Assembly: GCA_002104985.1 (NCBI GenBank) | Contig: MCGO01000013.1 | Span: 310,001 to 374,000 of the forward strand | Reading direction: 5' to 3' | DNA: 64,000 nucleotides | Source of the DNA: Rhizoclosmatium globosum | Taxonomy: Eukaryota; Chytridiomycota; Chytridiomycetes; Chytridiales; Chytriomycetaceae | Shown: positions 33,747 through 44,837 of the stretch, one piece after another | Layout: every line of letters starts with the position of its first letter | How positions within the stretch are numbered: the first letter of the stretch is position 1 | Made by a program: the position numbers and the translations under genes | Notes under the pieces: model-generated | Seen by the model: the letters and a program-made list of their open reading frames with translations, nothing else | What the model was told of the DNA's origin: nothing | Databases searched by the model: none

Positions 33747-36662
33747 TTAGTTGCTCCCACTTGCGGAGGGAGGAGCCAGCGGAATAGCATTCTTGATCAA
33801 CCCAAAGAACGAAGTTCCAGCCCCTTCTTGCCCTTGTTGTGCTTTCAACAGATCCGCATAGATCCTGGCCTGTACAACTTCATTCTTTTGTTGCAGCACT
33901 TCCACCACTGAAGATAACGGCATCACCTTCTGATTTGCCTTGACAAACTACAACCAAAGAGAGTTCAGTAAACCAACAGATACAAAATAAACACAATACC
34001 TTATCAAGAGCATCCCAATTCCTCTGCTCCACAAGAGCTTTCACTTTCAACCACGCAAACCGCTTTTCCGGCACCTTCAAATCCGTCTTGACTTTCGCCG
34101 CCCGATTCGCATGCCCCAACACAAGCAACTTATACACCGTCTCAGTCACAGTCATTCCAACAAACATCTCCCCAATCTCCCGTTCAAGCGTTCCCTGGAG
34201 CGCAACAAGCTTCATATGGTCTTCCAACGCTTTGACTTCAAACCCACAATCTTTACTCTCCGCAAACAACCGCTGACTCTCCTTCCATTTATGAATCTGC
34301 TGATTTACTTGTTGTCCTGCCGCCTTCAACTCAAAACTCTCTGCAAGGAATACGCGCGCCATATCGATTTTCCTGTCATCTTGGTAATAAAAGTCTTTGA
34401 GGAGTTGTAAGTCGTGATGGTTCTTGGCGTATGTCTCGACAAGAGCCATAGCGACGGGTTTCCCTTTCAGGAGGCGGAAGAATTCAGCCATGTTGTGTTT
34501 CCGCTTGATATGGAGGATTACGGCGTATGCGAGGTCTGTGTCGCCGCTTTCGATGGCCTTTGTGAGGGCACGGTCGTCTTGGTCCATTGACATCAGAAGG
34601 GGTACTTGATTTGCAGCGATGGGTTCGTGGTCGAGAAGTTTGGCGGCGAGAGGAGTATTTCCGTGTTGATAGGCGGTTTTGGCGATTTGGGTGAATGAGA
34701 TATTTGGGTTGTGGGTTGTACATTGAGCGACAATTGATTCAAGGAGTTGGGTGGTATCGCTGCCTGGTCCGGCATTTTTGATTTTTGTGCAAGCCCAGTG
34801 AACTAAGATGCGTGATGGATTGAGTTTTAGGAAGGTGGAAATGTTGAGGGCGAGAGAGTGGTGGTGACGTTGAGCCAGCCTTCCAATCAAGACTTCAGGT
34901 GTCATGTAACAATATCTAACACCATACAAATTAGATGAAAACTATTGGTGCAGTAGAAACTCAACTGTGCAAACGACAATGGGATTCCGACTTCAAACCT
35001 CCGAACTGCATTCAAAATACGTACAGTTTCACACATGTTTGTAAATTTGGCAGCATCATAGTCATTGACAAAGCATTTTCCAAATGAGGCAGCCTGTATA
35101 AAGTTTTTAATTGAATTGTGGGCTTAAAGCTAACAACCTTCAAAAGTGCCTTTTGTCTCGTTGTATTAAATTCGTTCGCAGCAGCTTCAAGACACGTATC
35201 GACAGCTAAAGTAAGATCTGCTTTGATGCTCCGTATATTTTCGTCTGCCCGGGGACTCTTTCGCTATTGGTGTGAATTAGGCTTTCAAACAATAAAGGAA
35301 ACGCCACGTACAACAAAATGTTCATGAGCATCATATAAAATAGCACCAGGATGAGTAGATCCAATTTTAAAGACTTCATCCGTTGAATCTGGTTTGTTAT
35401 GAGTATCCAATCTTAGATAATATGTCTTACTCACTCGGAACCTTCTGCAAAAACAAACACTTGTCATTCGTAATAATCCGCACTCCGTCCACTTCAGAAA
35501 CCAAATGCACAACACCTTCAAACGCGTATCGAATGCAATCTCCAAACGGTCCTACTACAACCACCGAATCTTCCCAATGAAGCGTGACAGCATCAGATCC
35601 ACACCACGTCATTTGAAGAGGGGGTTGAGAAGTGCCAGTATTGAATTCGGCCAGTTGCTTGGAAAAGTCTGACGATATGACAGAGACTTTCCCTGCTGTG
35701 TTAACGAGAGAAATGAATCTGCCATTTGGGGAAAGAGCTATTGAAATATGAGGACCGGTTTGGAGCCTCTGAATTTGAAGGATAAGGTTGGTTTTGGTCT
35801 GTTGGAATTTGAATATGCGAACCTGGTCAATCACAGTTTGGGCGTTGATAACCAACAAAGTCGATTTAACCGCTAATAATACTTCTGGCTGGTTCGAGGA
35901 TGAGAATTGAGGAGGAACGACGATCCAAGATGTTGGTTTTGAGGATATGCCTATGATCAAGTAAGTTGAACGGCTCAAAACGAAACGTTGAGGCAAAGAC
36001 CTGCATCTGCCAAAAGAACAGGCCGTGAATTGGAGTAATTCTCAATAAGAATGAGTTTGAGGTTCCCCGTGAGAGCCACCAATCCAGAGCCAAAGAAGCG
36101 GCACTCCAGAACACCAAAGTCCTTCGCATCCTACGACAAACAATTCAATTTAATTCTGTGATTGAATCTTTATGAGAACGCACTTGACCGAGCAGCAGGT
36201 GGGAGACGAGTTGGCCCCACAGATCAACAACACGAACCGAGCCCGTCTCAAGGACACACACGAGCTGTTCACAACTGTTCCAGGCCATAGCGACAATGTT
36301 TCCCTTCTCGCACTGACCAATCAACAGTCAGCAACCACTTGCGACTACTTCCAACGAAAGACAAAGAAACCTGTGATTCGCTGACTAGTTTTCCCGCCGC
36401 CGAAAACACGCGCAGAATTGGCTTCGCAGCGACGGCGGCTTGGACCGAAAGCGCACGTGGGTCTGCCCGAACGAGTGCTGGCGTTGGCGTTAGCTGCCTT
36501 GACTCTTGCTGTACACCCAAGTAGAAACAAACCAACGGGCCCGCCGAGTGGTGCCGCCGCAACCAGGTGCTTCGATAGTTCAATATCGCGCCACAAAAGC
36601 GAATACACTTCGACTTTGCGGTAGAAGCGATTGTGAAGGAGCGTCCAGTCCGAGGTGGCCAT
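33747..36662 (-). CDS. VPS16: VPS16, core subunit of HOPS/CORVET
   Basis: N-terminus MATSDWTLLHNRFYRKVEVY with HLVAAAPLGGPVGL is the Vps16 opening. Next come AMAWNSCEQLVCVLETGSV (beta-propeller repeat, about 36270), DFGVLECRFFGSGLVALTG (about 36110) and further propeller exons. The C-terminal helical solenoid from about 34890 (HWACTKIKNAG, FTQIAKTAYQHGNTPLAAKL, AVILHIKRKHNMAEFFRLL, FAWLKVKALVEQRNWDALDK) is the Vps16_C region. The last exon (33956-33747) ends KNAIPLAPPSASGSN. It tethers membranes at late endosomes and the vacuole with VPS11, VPS18 and VPS33. A frame change near 36500 and others in the propeller region interrupt the open frame. Confidence 0.9.
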
Positions 36663-36921
36663 TGATTCACTTTCAACAAACAAATTATTGATTATTTACT
36701 ATACAGCAATGCTATTCTTTGTTGATAACATGTTCTTCCAATTTCGAATATTATTTGAAGTTGACTCCGAAACTCAATTTGATCAGCAATTTGATTCACA
36801 AGCACATATCTAACTGTTGATGAAACGGCTCTCGCGAATGCTCGGATATAAACCTACTCTAGAAACAACACCCATCTTGGATAGATCACAGGATGGATCG
36901 GTTTGAAAGACCAAGAACTGA
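36663..36921. other. Divergent promoter, VPS16 / glutaminase
   Basis: AT-rich, about 260 bp between start codons. A possible upstream ORF (MKRLSRMLGYKP) begins near 36820. Nothing else recognised. Confidence 0.35.
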
Positions 36922-38800
36922 ATGTCACTACCTCAATATCCTGCGCCTCTGCATTCATCAACTCGGTCACGACGCCAGTTCGGTTAATGTCTACGGAATC
37001 AAGTAGATTTCATTTTTGAATGAGCTGGAATGTTGCTAACATCAAACAATAGCCAGTACTCTTGTAATGGATCCTCAAGACCCGAAAATCCGTTCAGACA
37101 ATGCCCCCTCAAAGATTCGCTTTCAAAAGTTGACAATATCCTCTCTGTATTTCTGCCTGATAATATCCACCCAACTGCTTCGGAAGGGTCCCTCGGAAGG
37201 AAACGGGACGAAAAGCCACATCACACAACTTTCCAGAAAGACGCTTCTCTCTTTGGCATTCCAGTCATGCACGATATCCATGATCTGCAAGATTCCTTGA
37301 TTCTTTCTGGCTTCTTGCCTGATGGTAAATCCTTGTCTTTGTGCCTGCCGGCGTTGTTCATTACTGCTGATTCATCCATCCTTCATACCTACAGATCCTC
37401 GTTTTCAAGAAATCTTTGCAATCAAACCGACAACTTCTCCAGAAAGCCCTCGCCTCCAGAAACGTGTAGGCCATGCAGAGGAAGTTGTGACTAGGGCGCT
37501 TCAAGGAACTCTCGCTATTCCTGATTTCCAACGATTCAAACAAGGCGTCAAGGAAATCTTTGAACAAGTCAGAGAGAAGGAGCTGGGCGGTAGTGTTGCC
37601 AAGTACAGTTGAGTCTTGACGTTACATTAGAGAATTGTGATACCAACTCATTCGAAACAGTTCCTCAGTTGGCATCAGTCGATCCTAATCTATTCGCTGT
37701 TTCTTTCTGTTCAATTGACGGACAACGGTTCAATTTGGGAGATGCGGATGTGGATTTCTCCATCCAAAGTTGTTCTAAACCCATTACTTGTGAGTAATCA
37801 TTCCTCCCGTTTATTGCAGCATCCATTTAACGAGACCTATGCACTAGATTCGAGTAAGATTTTTCAAAAGTAACACCTATTAGCTATAACCAACATATTC
37901 TGCATAAAATAGTTGCACTTGAAGAACAAGGTGCTGCAAAAGTTCATTCTCATGTGGGAAAGGAACCATCAGGACAATCTTTCAATCATATGAGTCTTCT
38001 CGTTAAAAGAAAGCTCCCTCACAACCCAATGATCAACGGTACGTATTCGCTACACACCTACTCACCGAATTTAACAACAAACTATCAATTCAGCTGGAGC
38101 TATTATGACATCAAGTCTCATTCAGGTTGGTATGCCTCTATACAAGCGATTCGGAAAGGTTACCGAAATCTGGTCCGAACTCTTTGGTGGCAAGAAAGTT
38201 GGCTTCAACAACTCCGTGTACCTGAGTGAAAAAGATACAGCCGACCGAAACTATGCTCTCGCGTACATGATGAAGGAAGCCGGTGCCTTCCCTGAAAACA
38301 CGAACCTCTATGAAAGCCTTGAGTTGTAAGTTGCAACGATATTCTAATAACGTTCCAATTAAACCTCGTTCAAATTCTCACCTTATAGTTACTTCCAATG
38401 CTGTTCCCTCGAAGCCTCTACCGACAAAATGGCAATCCTCGCCGCAACCTACGCAAACGGCGGAATCTGTCCCATAACAAACACACACGTTTTTGACCCC
38501 TCAACAGTCCGAAACTGTATCTCCCTCATGGCATCCTGTGGAATGTACGATTACTCAGGAGAATGGAACTTCCAGGTTGGACTTCCCGCGAAATCTGGTG
38601 TTGGCGGCGCGATTTGGGTGGTGGTTCCGAATGTGGGCGGGTTTTGCTGTTATAGTCCTCCTGTGGATGAGTTGGGGAATTCGACAAAGGGGTTGGAGTT
38701 TTTCAAGATGTTGAGTGAGAGGTATGCGTTTCATATGATGGAGCCGCAGAGATTGAGGGGGTTGAAGATGGATCCAACAACGAGAGGAGAGAAGGAATAG
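36922..38800 (+). CDS. Glutaminase (GLS-type, beta-lactamase-like fold)
   Basis: Converts glutamine to glutamate and ammonia. After a poorly settled N-terminus, IHDLQDSLILSGFLPD joins DPRFQEIF across an intron, as in animal GLS. Catalytic-core marks are NLFAVSFCSIDGQRFNLGD, QSCSKPIT (Ser-x-x-Lys pair), HSHVGKEPSGQSFN, NPMIN followed by AGAIMTSSL across an intron, GFNNSVYLSEKDTADRNYAL, NGGICPITN, SCGMYDYSGEW, and GLPAKSGVGGAIW with GFCCYSPPVDELGNS. The C-terminus lacks ankyrin repeats. Introns near 37324-37393, 37608-37660, 37789-37920, 38040-38094 and 38328-38388 fit. ATG 36922 is tentative because the first exon and second exon differ by one base in frame. Confidence 0.82.
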
Positions 38801-39115
38801 AGGGGAGGTTTGGTGTTTGCGTCAGCGATATACAATATTATTTACATTATTTACATGCAGCAAAATCTTTCGGTTTGACTTGAATTGATGAATGATTTTG
38901 ACTAATCCCTTTCGACGAACCGCGGAATGTTCAAAAAGACAAGCACTGATAGACGCGATATAACTAGATTCTACCTGGATTTTACTAAATTCGTTCCACG
39001 CAGACATTATAATCAAAGATGGTGGTAAATTAAGTAAGTGAAACTTGACATGATTGCGCGTCTGAAAAGATGAAATTCGTATCATTTCCCTCCAGCGGGA
39101 ACCTCTGCGTAGATT
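38801..39115. other. Intergenic region, glutaminase to coiled-coil gene
   Basis: About 315 bp between convergent genes, AT-rich (poly-T/A and ATTATTTAC repeats near 38833-38850). The minus-strand open frame 38822-39085 has no recognisable content. Probably 3' UTRs. Confidence 0.4.
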
Positions 39116-39689
39116 TCATGAGTTAATGAATTCTTGTGGGTATGGATCAAAACCCTCACCATGCTGCTTAACAAAGGCATCCAACCTAGCATTCTCATTC
39201 CTCAAATCTTCAAGTTTCGCTTCTACTTTTGTCTTTTCGCCTGACAGAATCTCGATTCGTTTTTTGAGGGCCTCGACTTCAGAGAGAGCCGAGGCCTGTG
39301 GTAAAAGTTAATTCGAAACAGCCTATGGAGTGCAGCAAAGCCATACTTGTTCTTTTTCCAGTGCTGTGGCTTCTTTTTCCTAATCACGGGAAGGTAGCAT
39401 GTCAGAAATGACGGTTGGATGTAGTGATGAGATGGAAGTACCTGCAACGAGCATTGTTCCTTCAATTCTGCCGTTACAGCCAGCATTTTCTCAAGTTCTT
39501 CGCGGGCAGTTCGAGTTCTGTCCGTCAGGGCCTGGATATTGTTTGCAAACTTAGTGAAGCTGTGTACGTGAGTTCAAGTGAGTGAGTAGAGAGAGCCCCA
39601 AAAAGAAGCCACAAACCGGGGCACTTTCCATCGGGCGAAAGAGGAGAAAGCGGCTTTGAATCCTGGGCCAGACTAGTTTCAGGATTCAT
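39116..39689 (-). CDS. Small coiled-coil protein, unrecognised
   Basis: About 130 aa from four short exons. N-terminus MNPETSLAQDSKPLSPLSPD; then FTKFANNIQALTDRTRTARE and LEKMLAVTAELKEQCSLQ; then KEATALEKEQASALSEVEAL, KKRIEILSGEKTKVEAKLED, RNENARLDAFVKQHGEGFDP and end YPQEFINS. Most of it predicts one continuous coiled coil, typical of a small subunit of a larger complex (kinetochore, BLOC or dynactin-like), but I could not place it. Its start codon is only 33 bp from the start of the divergent glutathione synthetase gene. Confidence 0.6.
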
Positions 39690-39722
39690 TTTGTTTAATT
39701 TCTTTTCTTTGATTGAATTCAA

Positions 39723-41624
39723 ATGCCACTTACGCCATCGCAGCTCCGCGACATCGCCGTCGACTTTGCTGTTTTAAACGGGCTTGTTCTCGCAACGGAG
39801 AAGTCCGCGTCGCTCCAGCGCCCAATCTCCCACGCGCCCTTTGCCCTGAACCCATCAAACATTCCAAAGAACTGCTTTGAGGCTGCCGTTAAACTGCAGC
39901 CGCTCTTTAACACGCTTGTGCATAAAGTGAGTGAAGATGCCGGGTTTCTGAAGGAGGTTATGGATGGGTGAGTAACTAGAGTGGGGTTGCTGTCAACCTT
40001 ACATGAACTGATCAACTCATCCAGCCTCGCTTCGTCGACTACTTTACCGGAAGGTGCTACGAAATTTATACGCAGACGCAGAAGGAAGGATCTACCCAGG
40101 TATGTCCACAAGCTTGTTTCCGGCCCACTCCGGATGTTATAAACCCTAATTACCAATCCAGCCAATTATTCTGGGTCACCACAGATCCGACTACCTCCTG
40201 CACAAGAATGATTCCGACTCTCACGTTGAGATCCAGCAGGTTGAATTGAATACCATGCTTCGTCGTTTGCCTGTCTTTCGTCAAAGACCTCTGACTTGCA
40301 CAGGTACTAGTCTCTCGTCTCCACCTTATTTTCAATATATGAAGATTCTTACATTGTTCGGCAGGTTCTTGCGTTCCCGTAACGGTGAATCCACAGACCA
40401 ACTCCCGAAAAACAATTCCCTCACCGCCCTTGTTGCTGGTTTCGCGAAAGCCTGGGAGCTCTATGGAAACAAAGATGCCGTCATTGTTATGGTCACTCAG
40501 CCTGGAGAGCGCAATTCGTTTGATCAGCGTTGGATTGAGAATACTTTGTGGCAAGAATATGGTATTAGTCTGATTCGAAAGTCGCTGACAGAGTTAGCGG
40601 ATGAGGGTCGATTGGTTGGAGACAAGAGAAAGCTGGTTTTGTGAGTATTAAAAGTATTGATTGGAAAGAGCTGATGGGGCGGACAGAGTGAGAGGAATGA
40701 GTGATTGGAGCAACCGTGTGCATTGAGATTCCATGAGTGAGAATGTGGATGAGCTTAACAGTGAATTTCATCCGGATCAGGGGCGATCGGTCAAGGACGC
40801 TATTGAAAGACTAGTTCCATACAAAACGCGTGATTTTCATTAAGTTAGTCTGACATTATTCATTAAGGAACGGCAACATCGAAGTCGCAATCACATACTA
40901 TCGCGCTGGATACACTCCACTTGATTACCCAACTGAAAAGGTGCGAATATTTGATCTACGAGTTCAATGTACTTACCTGAACGACAGGAATGGCAAGCAC
41001 GTCTCCTTGTTGAACGTTCACACGCAATCAAGTCTCCGAACGTTGCGTATCACTTGGTTGGCTCCAAGAAGGTGCAACAAATTCTGGCTCAACCCAACAT
41101 GTTGGAACGGTAAAGATATTATCCATCGATTCCAAACTTTGCATAACCAACGACACAACCCCAGTTTCGTCAGCCCCGCAAACGCAGTGCACCTTCGTAC
41201 ATGCTTCACAGGGCTCTTCCCACTTGACCAATCCCCAGCTGGAATCTCAGCCTACGAAGAAGCACTCAAGAACCCAAGTCGCTATGTCGTCAAGCCACAA
41301 CGTGAAGGAGGCGGTAACAACATTTACACTACCGACATTCCAGCTTTCCTGTCTAAATTGTCTGCCACCGAACGTAACGCGTACATTCTGATGGAGTTGA
41401 TTAAGCCTCCTCCAGCCCGCAACTTGCTTGTTCGAAATGGAGAGATTTTGGACGCGGAGGTTGTGAGTGAGTTGGGTATTTATGGGATTTGGATTAGTGG
41501 AGAAGGCGGCGTTGTGTACAAGAACGAGGTGGCTGGGCATTTGCTGAGAACTAAGGTGGCTGATTCCAATGAAGGGGGAGTCGCGGCTGGTTTTGCTGTG
41601 TTGGATTCTCCTCTTTTAGTTTGA
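39723..41624 (+). CDS. Glutathione synthetase (eukaryotic type)
   Basis: Ligates gamma-glutamylcysteine and glycine using ATP. Start [20 protein letters not shown]; then [50 protein letters not shown] (after a frame change near 40262), [76 protein letters not shown] (glycine-rich ATP-binding loop), [20 protein letters not shown], and end [20 protein letters not shown]. All match the GSH synthase family in order; length about 490 aa is normal. Introns near 39969-40023, 40100-40161, 40303-40364, 40641-40867, 40939-40987 and 41110-41163. Confidence 0.88.
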
Positions 41625-41903
41625 GCAAGTGGGTTGACTTCTGATCAATTGGACGAATATAGTTGCGGTTAGGTTGATTAAAAAATAACACACCAAATAC
41701 TTGTAGACCAAATCAAGGCTGTTAGAATTCTATGTATTATGATTTGGAACACAAAGAACTGTTCTTGGCAGAACAATCATCGTGCAAGAGGTTTGAAGCG
41801 AAGTAAGTCATCCATAAAATTGAAGGTTTAATAGTTTAGTCAAAAGCAACAAAGTGTCGTTGCAAAATATCCAAAATCGAGGAGCTGTCAAAAACAACAG
41901 GAA

Positions 41904-42676
41904 ATGCTAACACCGCCCCCACATCCAACTTCAACCCAAACACATCAAAAACGGAAGGCCACCAAACCGCAACGCACGCGTCAATCAATGTCCGCGTCAC
42001 TTCAGCTTGACGTGTTTTCTTTGTTTGAAACGCAACCCGGCGACCTTCTTCTTCGTCCAACTTCAGTCACTGTGGCTTCAACGGCTCCGAATCCGTCAAC
42101 AACTACAAGGCGAAGAACTTTGCGACTTCGTGTTCCAGGTACGTTTCTCTATTCCATACTCACACTGTTGAAACTGACATGCATCCCTTCACATAGCTGC
42201 GTCAAAGAAACACCCCGTACAAATCCAACTGGACCCATTTATCAACTGGCCCCTGCCTCCTTCGCCAACAGACTGCCCGTCTCCCGTTTCAAGTGTATGT
42301 GATGAGTCAGATGAGAAAAGGACTCGACGCGTCTTGTCCAAGAATTTGGACCTTTCACTCGTGATATTCTGCATAGGTCATCAAAGACAAGCCGGTTTTG
42401 TACACTGGATTCACTGAGAAGGAGCCTCTCTTGATACCGGGTAAGTTCTTTTCTTATTAAAGCAACGAATTCAGTCAACGAATTATCGATCCTCGCTCCT
42501 CCCCTTTAAACCATCTTCGTGCAAGCCGTTGTCACTTATTGTCCATCAAATAAACAGGAATCGCTGCAACGAGCTTCTATATTGGTGGAAAGAAACCACG
42601 GTCCATCTTAAATCCATTGTGTTCGAATAGTAGCAGTGGTGAGAGTGTCGAGAAAAGAGTTGCAAGGGTTGCTTGA
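41904..42676 (+). CDS. Hypothetical basic protein, four exons
   Basis: Joining exons 41904-42137, 42197-42294, 42377-42440 and about 42559-42676 with GT-AG introns gives one frame of about 170 aa. The N-terminus is Pro/Thr/Lys-rich (MLTPPPHPTSTQTHQKRKAT) and the middle has LQLDVFSLFETQPGDLLLRP. The C-terminal half has VIKDKPVLYTGFTEKEPLLI and then ATSFYIGGKKPRSILNPLCS. No family recognised. The opposite strand has an open frame at 41836-42060, but splice continuity favours the plus strand. Exon joins are inferred from sequence only. Confidence 0.4.
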
Positions 42677-42857
42677 TGAAAGACCTGTCAAACTCCAACA
42701 CGTGTTATAGAATTGAAGATTACTATGAAAGAGAGGAGAACCAATCATAAGATGTGTTCTTGATAGATTTATCTGAAACATAAATAAACTAATCGAGTTC
42801 CGATCCATTCACTTTGACCGAAGCATTCTTGGAGGCACCTCTGAATTTCTCGCCAAA

Positions 42858-44290
42858 ATGCTACCACCGGTCCTACCACCCGACCCACAAGTTCTTCGAA
42901 TAAGCAAAGAGTATTTGTGGTGGGAGTTGGATGCACCAAATTCCTCAGACCGCTCTCACATTCAAAAGAGTACCATCAACTTGCAAAGGAAGCCGCAGCA
43001 AAAGCTCTCGAAGACTCTCGTATTCCTTACGCCCAAGTCAAAGCTGCTGTAGCATCGTATTGCTACGGCGATCCATCGTAATATCATTATTCCCCAGCCA
43101 TTCTTTTTGATACGTTATGTTTGCAGAAGTGGCCAACGAGCCATGTATGAACTTGGCATGACTGGTATCCCCATCTTCAACTGTAACTCTTACTGTTCTT
43201 CGGGAAGCAGTGCAATCATGTTGGGAAAGAACTTGGTCCAAAGTGGCAACACGATTGTGTTCTCGTCGTTGGCTTTGAAAAGATGCGCAGGAACCTAGAT
43301 GTTTCTTCCCAGAATATGAGAATCCTGGAAAACGTCAGTTTGATCGAGTATTGGAGTTGGGAGCTCAGAAGGTAAATTGTGATTTCACATTACCGCAGCA
43401 TTCAACTAATTGCTTGGTAGGAACTCATGGCCCCTCAACTCAATCAATTCACGTCTGATATAATCAAAATGTTCGTGTACGCGACACGGGAGTATTGCGC
43501 CAAGTATCCAACGGCGAACGCGACGGCTGCATTCCATGCATTGCCCATAAGAACCACAAGCAATCCCAGTGGAATCCAAACGCTCTCCTAACCAAACAAA
43601 TATCGATCGAAGATATAAAGAATCCGGCCAAAAGTATTGGAGACCCGTTGACGACAGCTATGAGTGCACCAACTGCTGATGGTGCGGCGGCACTAGTATT
43701 ATGCTCGCTGACTTTGTGCTTGAGCATGGACTACAACACAACGCCGTAGAAATTCTTGGCCAAGAGATGGAAACAGACTCGCTTCAAACACTTCAGGGAG
43801 GGTACAATGACGTTGTGGAGTGTACCTAGCAGAAAGGGCATCCGCAAGAATTTACAAAGACACTGGTATTACTCCTCAAGATATTGACGTGCTGGAGGTT
43901 CATGACTGCTTCGCAAGCGCAGAGCTCTTCATGTATGAAGCGTTGGGTCTTGCCGGTCCAGGGGAAGGGGCAAAATTGATTGAAAGCGCTGAATGGATTA
44001 AAAGCCGTGGAGGAATAGGTGAGACTGCGTTATTGGGGAATCGGTGGGTTGTAAATCCAAGTGGTGGATTGGAAAGTAAAGGCCATCCGATTGGGGCCAG
44101 TGGAGTTGCTCAAGCTGTGGAGCTTTCGTTGCAACTGCGAGGTGATGCAGGAAATAGGCAGATCTTATTCCGTGACCCAAGAAAACGTGTTGGATTACAA
44201 CATAACTATGGTCTGGGGAGCGCATGTGTGGTTACATTGTATGGGAAGTTTGATGCTACTGACAAATCTGAGGAGGTCAGTAAGTTGTAA
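42858..44290 (+). CDS. SCPx-type thiolase (peroxisomal), no sterol-carrier domain
   Basis: Thiolase of the sterol carrier protein X group, which cleaves branched-chain 3-ketoacyl-CoA in peroxisomes. Marks: VFVVGVGCTKFLRP, QRAMYELGMTGIPIFNCNSY followed by CSSGSSA (nucleophile Cys), LVVGFEKM, FFPEYENPGKRQFDRVLELG, IAHKNHKQSQWNPN, SAPTADGAAALVL, VLEVHDCFASAELFMYEALG, NPSGGLESKGHPIGASGVAQ (catalytic His and GHPIG) and GLGSACVVTLYG. The last three residues are SKL, a peroxisome targeting signal. The stop follows at once, so the SCP-2 domain of animal SCPx is absent. Frame changes near 42895, 43255, 43305, 43540, 43715 and 43815; an intron at about 43079-43128. Confidence 0.82.
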
Positions 44291-44634
44291 AGCAGATAAT
44301 AAATGTTTTCATAAATTTTGTGGTATATCATTTGTTTGCTAAAACATTGTTTCTGCAAAAAATTTTAGAAGAGGCTAGACGCCCTCAAAGTTTGGTATTC
44401 TTGAGTTTATGTTCAGGCCCAGATGCTTCCCTTCACAGGGTAGAAATAGTCATAATAATACTTGTCCATATTCGACTGGGGTAATTTAGCCACAGTACGT
44501 GCAGAGGATGTGAATTTCTTTGTCACTCATCAAGCAGTGCACAACTTACTGTAAGCATGGATGTAGCCTTATAAACCGCAAAAATACTCGTAAAAGGGTT
44601 TTTATAAGCAGAATCGCTGTAAATTTGAGCAAAA
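44291..44634. other. Intergenic region before tRNA-Arg
   Basis: About 340 bp, AT-rich, between the thiolase stop and the 3' end of the minus-strand tRNA. No coding signal or repeat seen. Confidence 0.45.
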
Positions 44635-44707
44635 CGAGCGTACCAGGGGTCGAACCTGGAATCTCTTGATTCGTAGTCAAGCGCGGTAACCATTTTGCCA
44701 TACGCCC
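44635..44707 (-). tRNA. tRNA-Arg(ACG)
   Basis: The minus strand folds as a 73-nt cloverleaf. The acceptor stem GGGCGTA pairs with TACGCTC; the anticodon stem CTTGA/TCAAG encloses loop CTACGAA with anticodon ACG; the T arm is CCAGG-TTCGACC-CCTGG. No intron. Decodes CGU (and CGC/CGA after inosine modification). Confidence 0.9.
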
Positions 44708-44837
44708 ATGAAAGTCGACTAGACTAGTCTTTATGGACGATATTTTAATAACCAAGAGAAGAACACACTCTTTCTCGTTTCTGCACCCACAATGGAGTTT
44801 TATGGGGTTTATTAAAATATCAACACACAATTCAGTT

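Noticed and set aside
41836..42060. Minus-strand open frame with hydrophobic C-terminus
   Set aside because: The plus strand gives four exons with matching phases over the same DNA; the minus frame has no splice partners.
42858..44290. Programmed ribosomal frameshifting to explain the many frame changes
   Set aside because: Breaks are too many, lack slippery sites or a common motif, and occur in unrelated genes.
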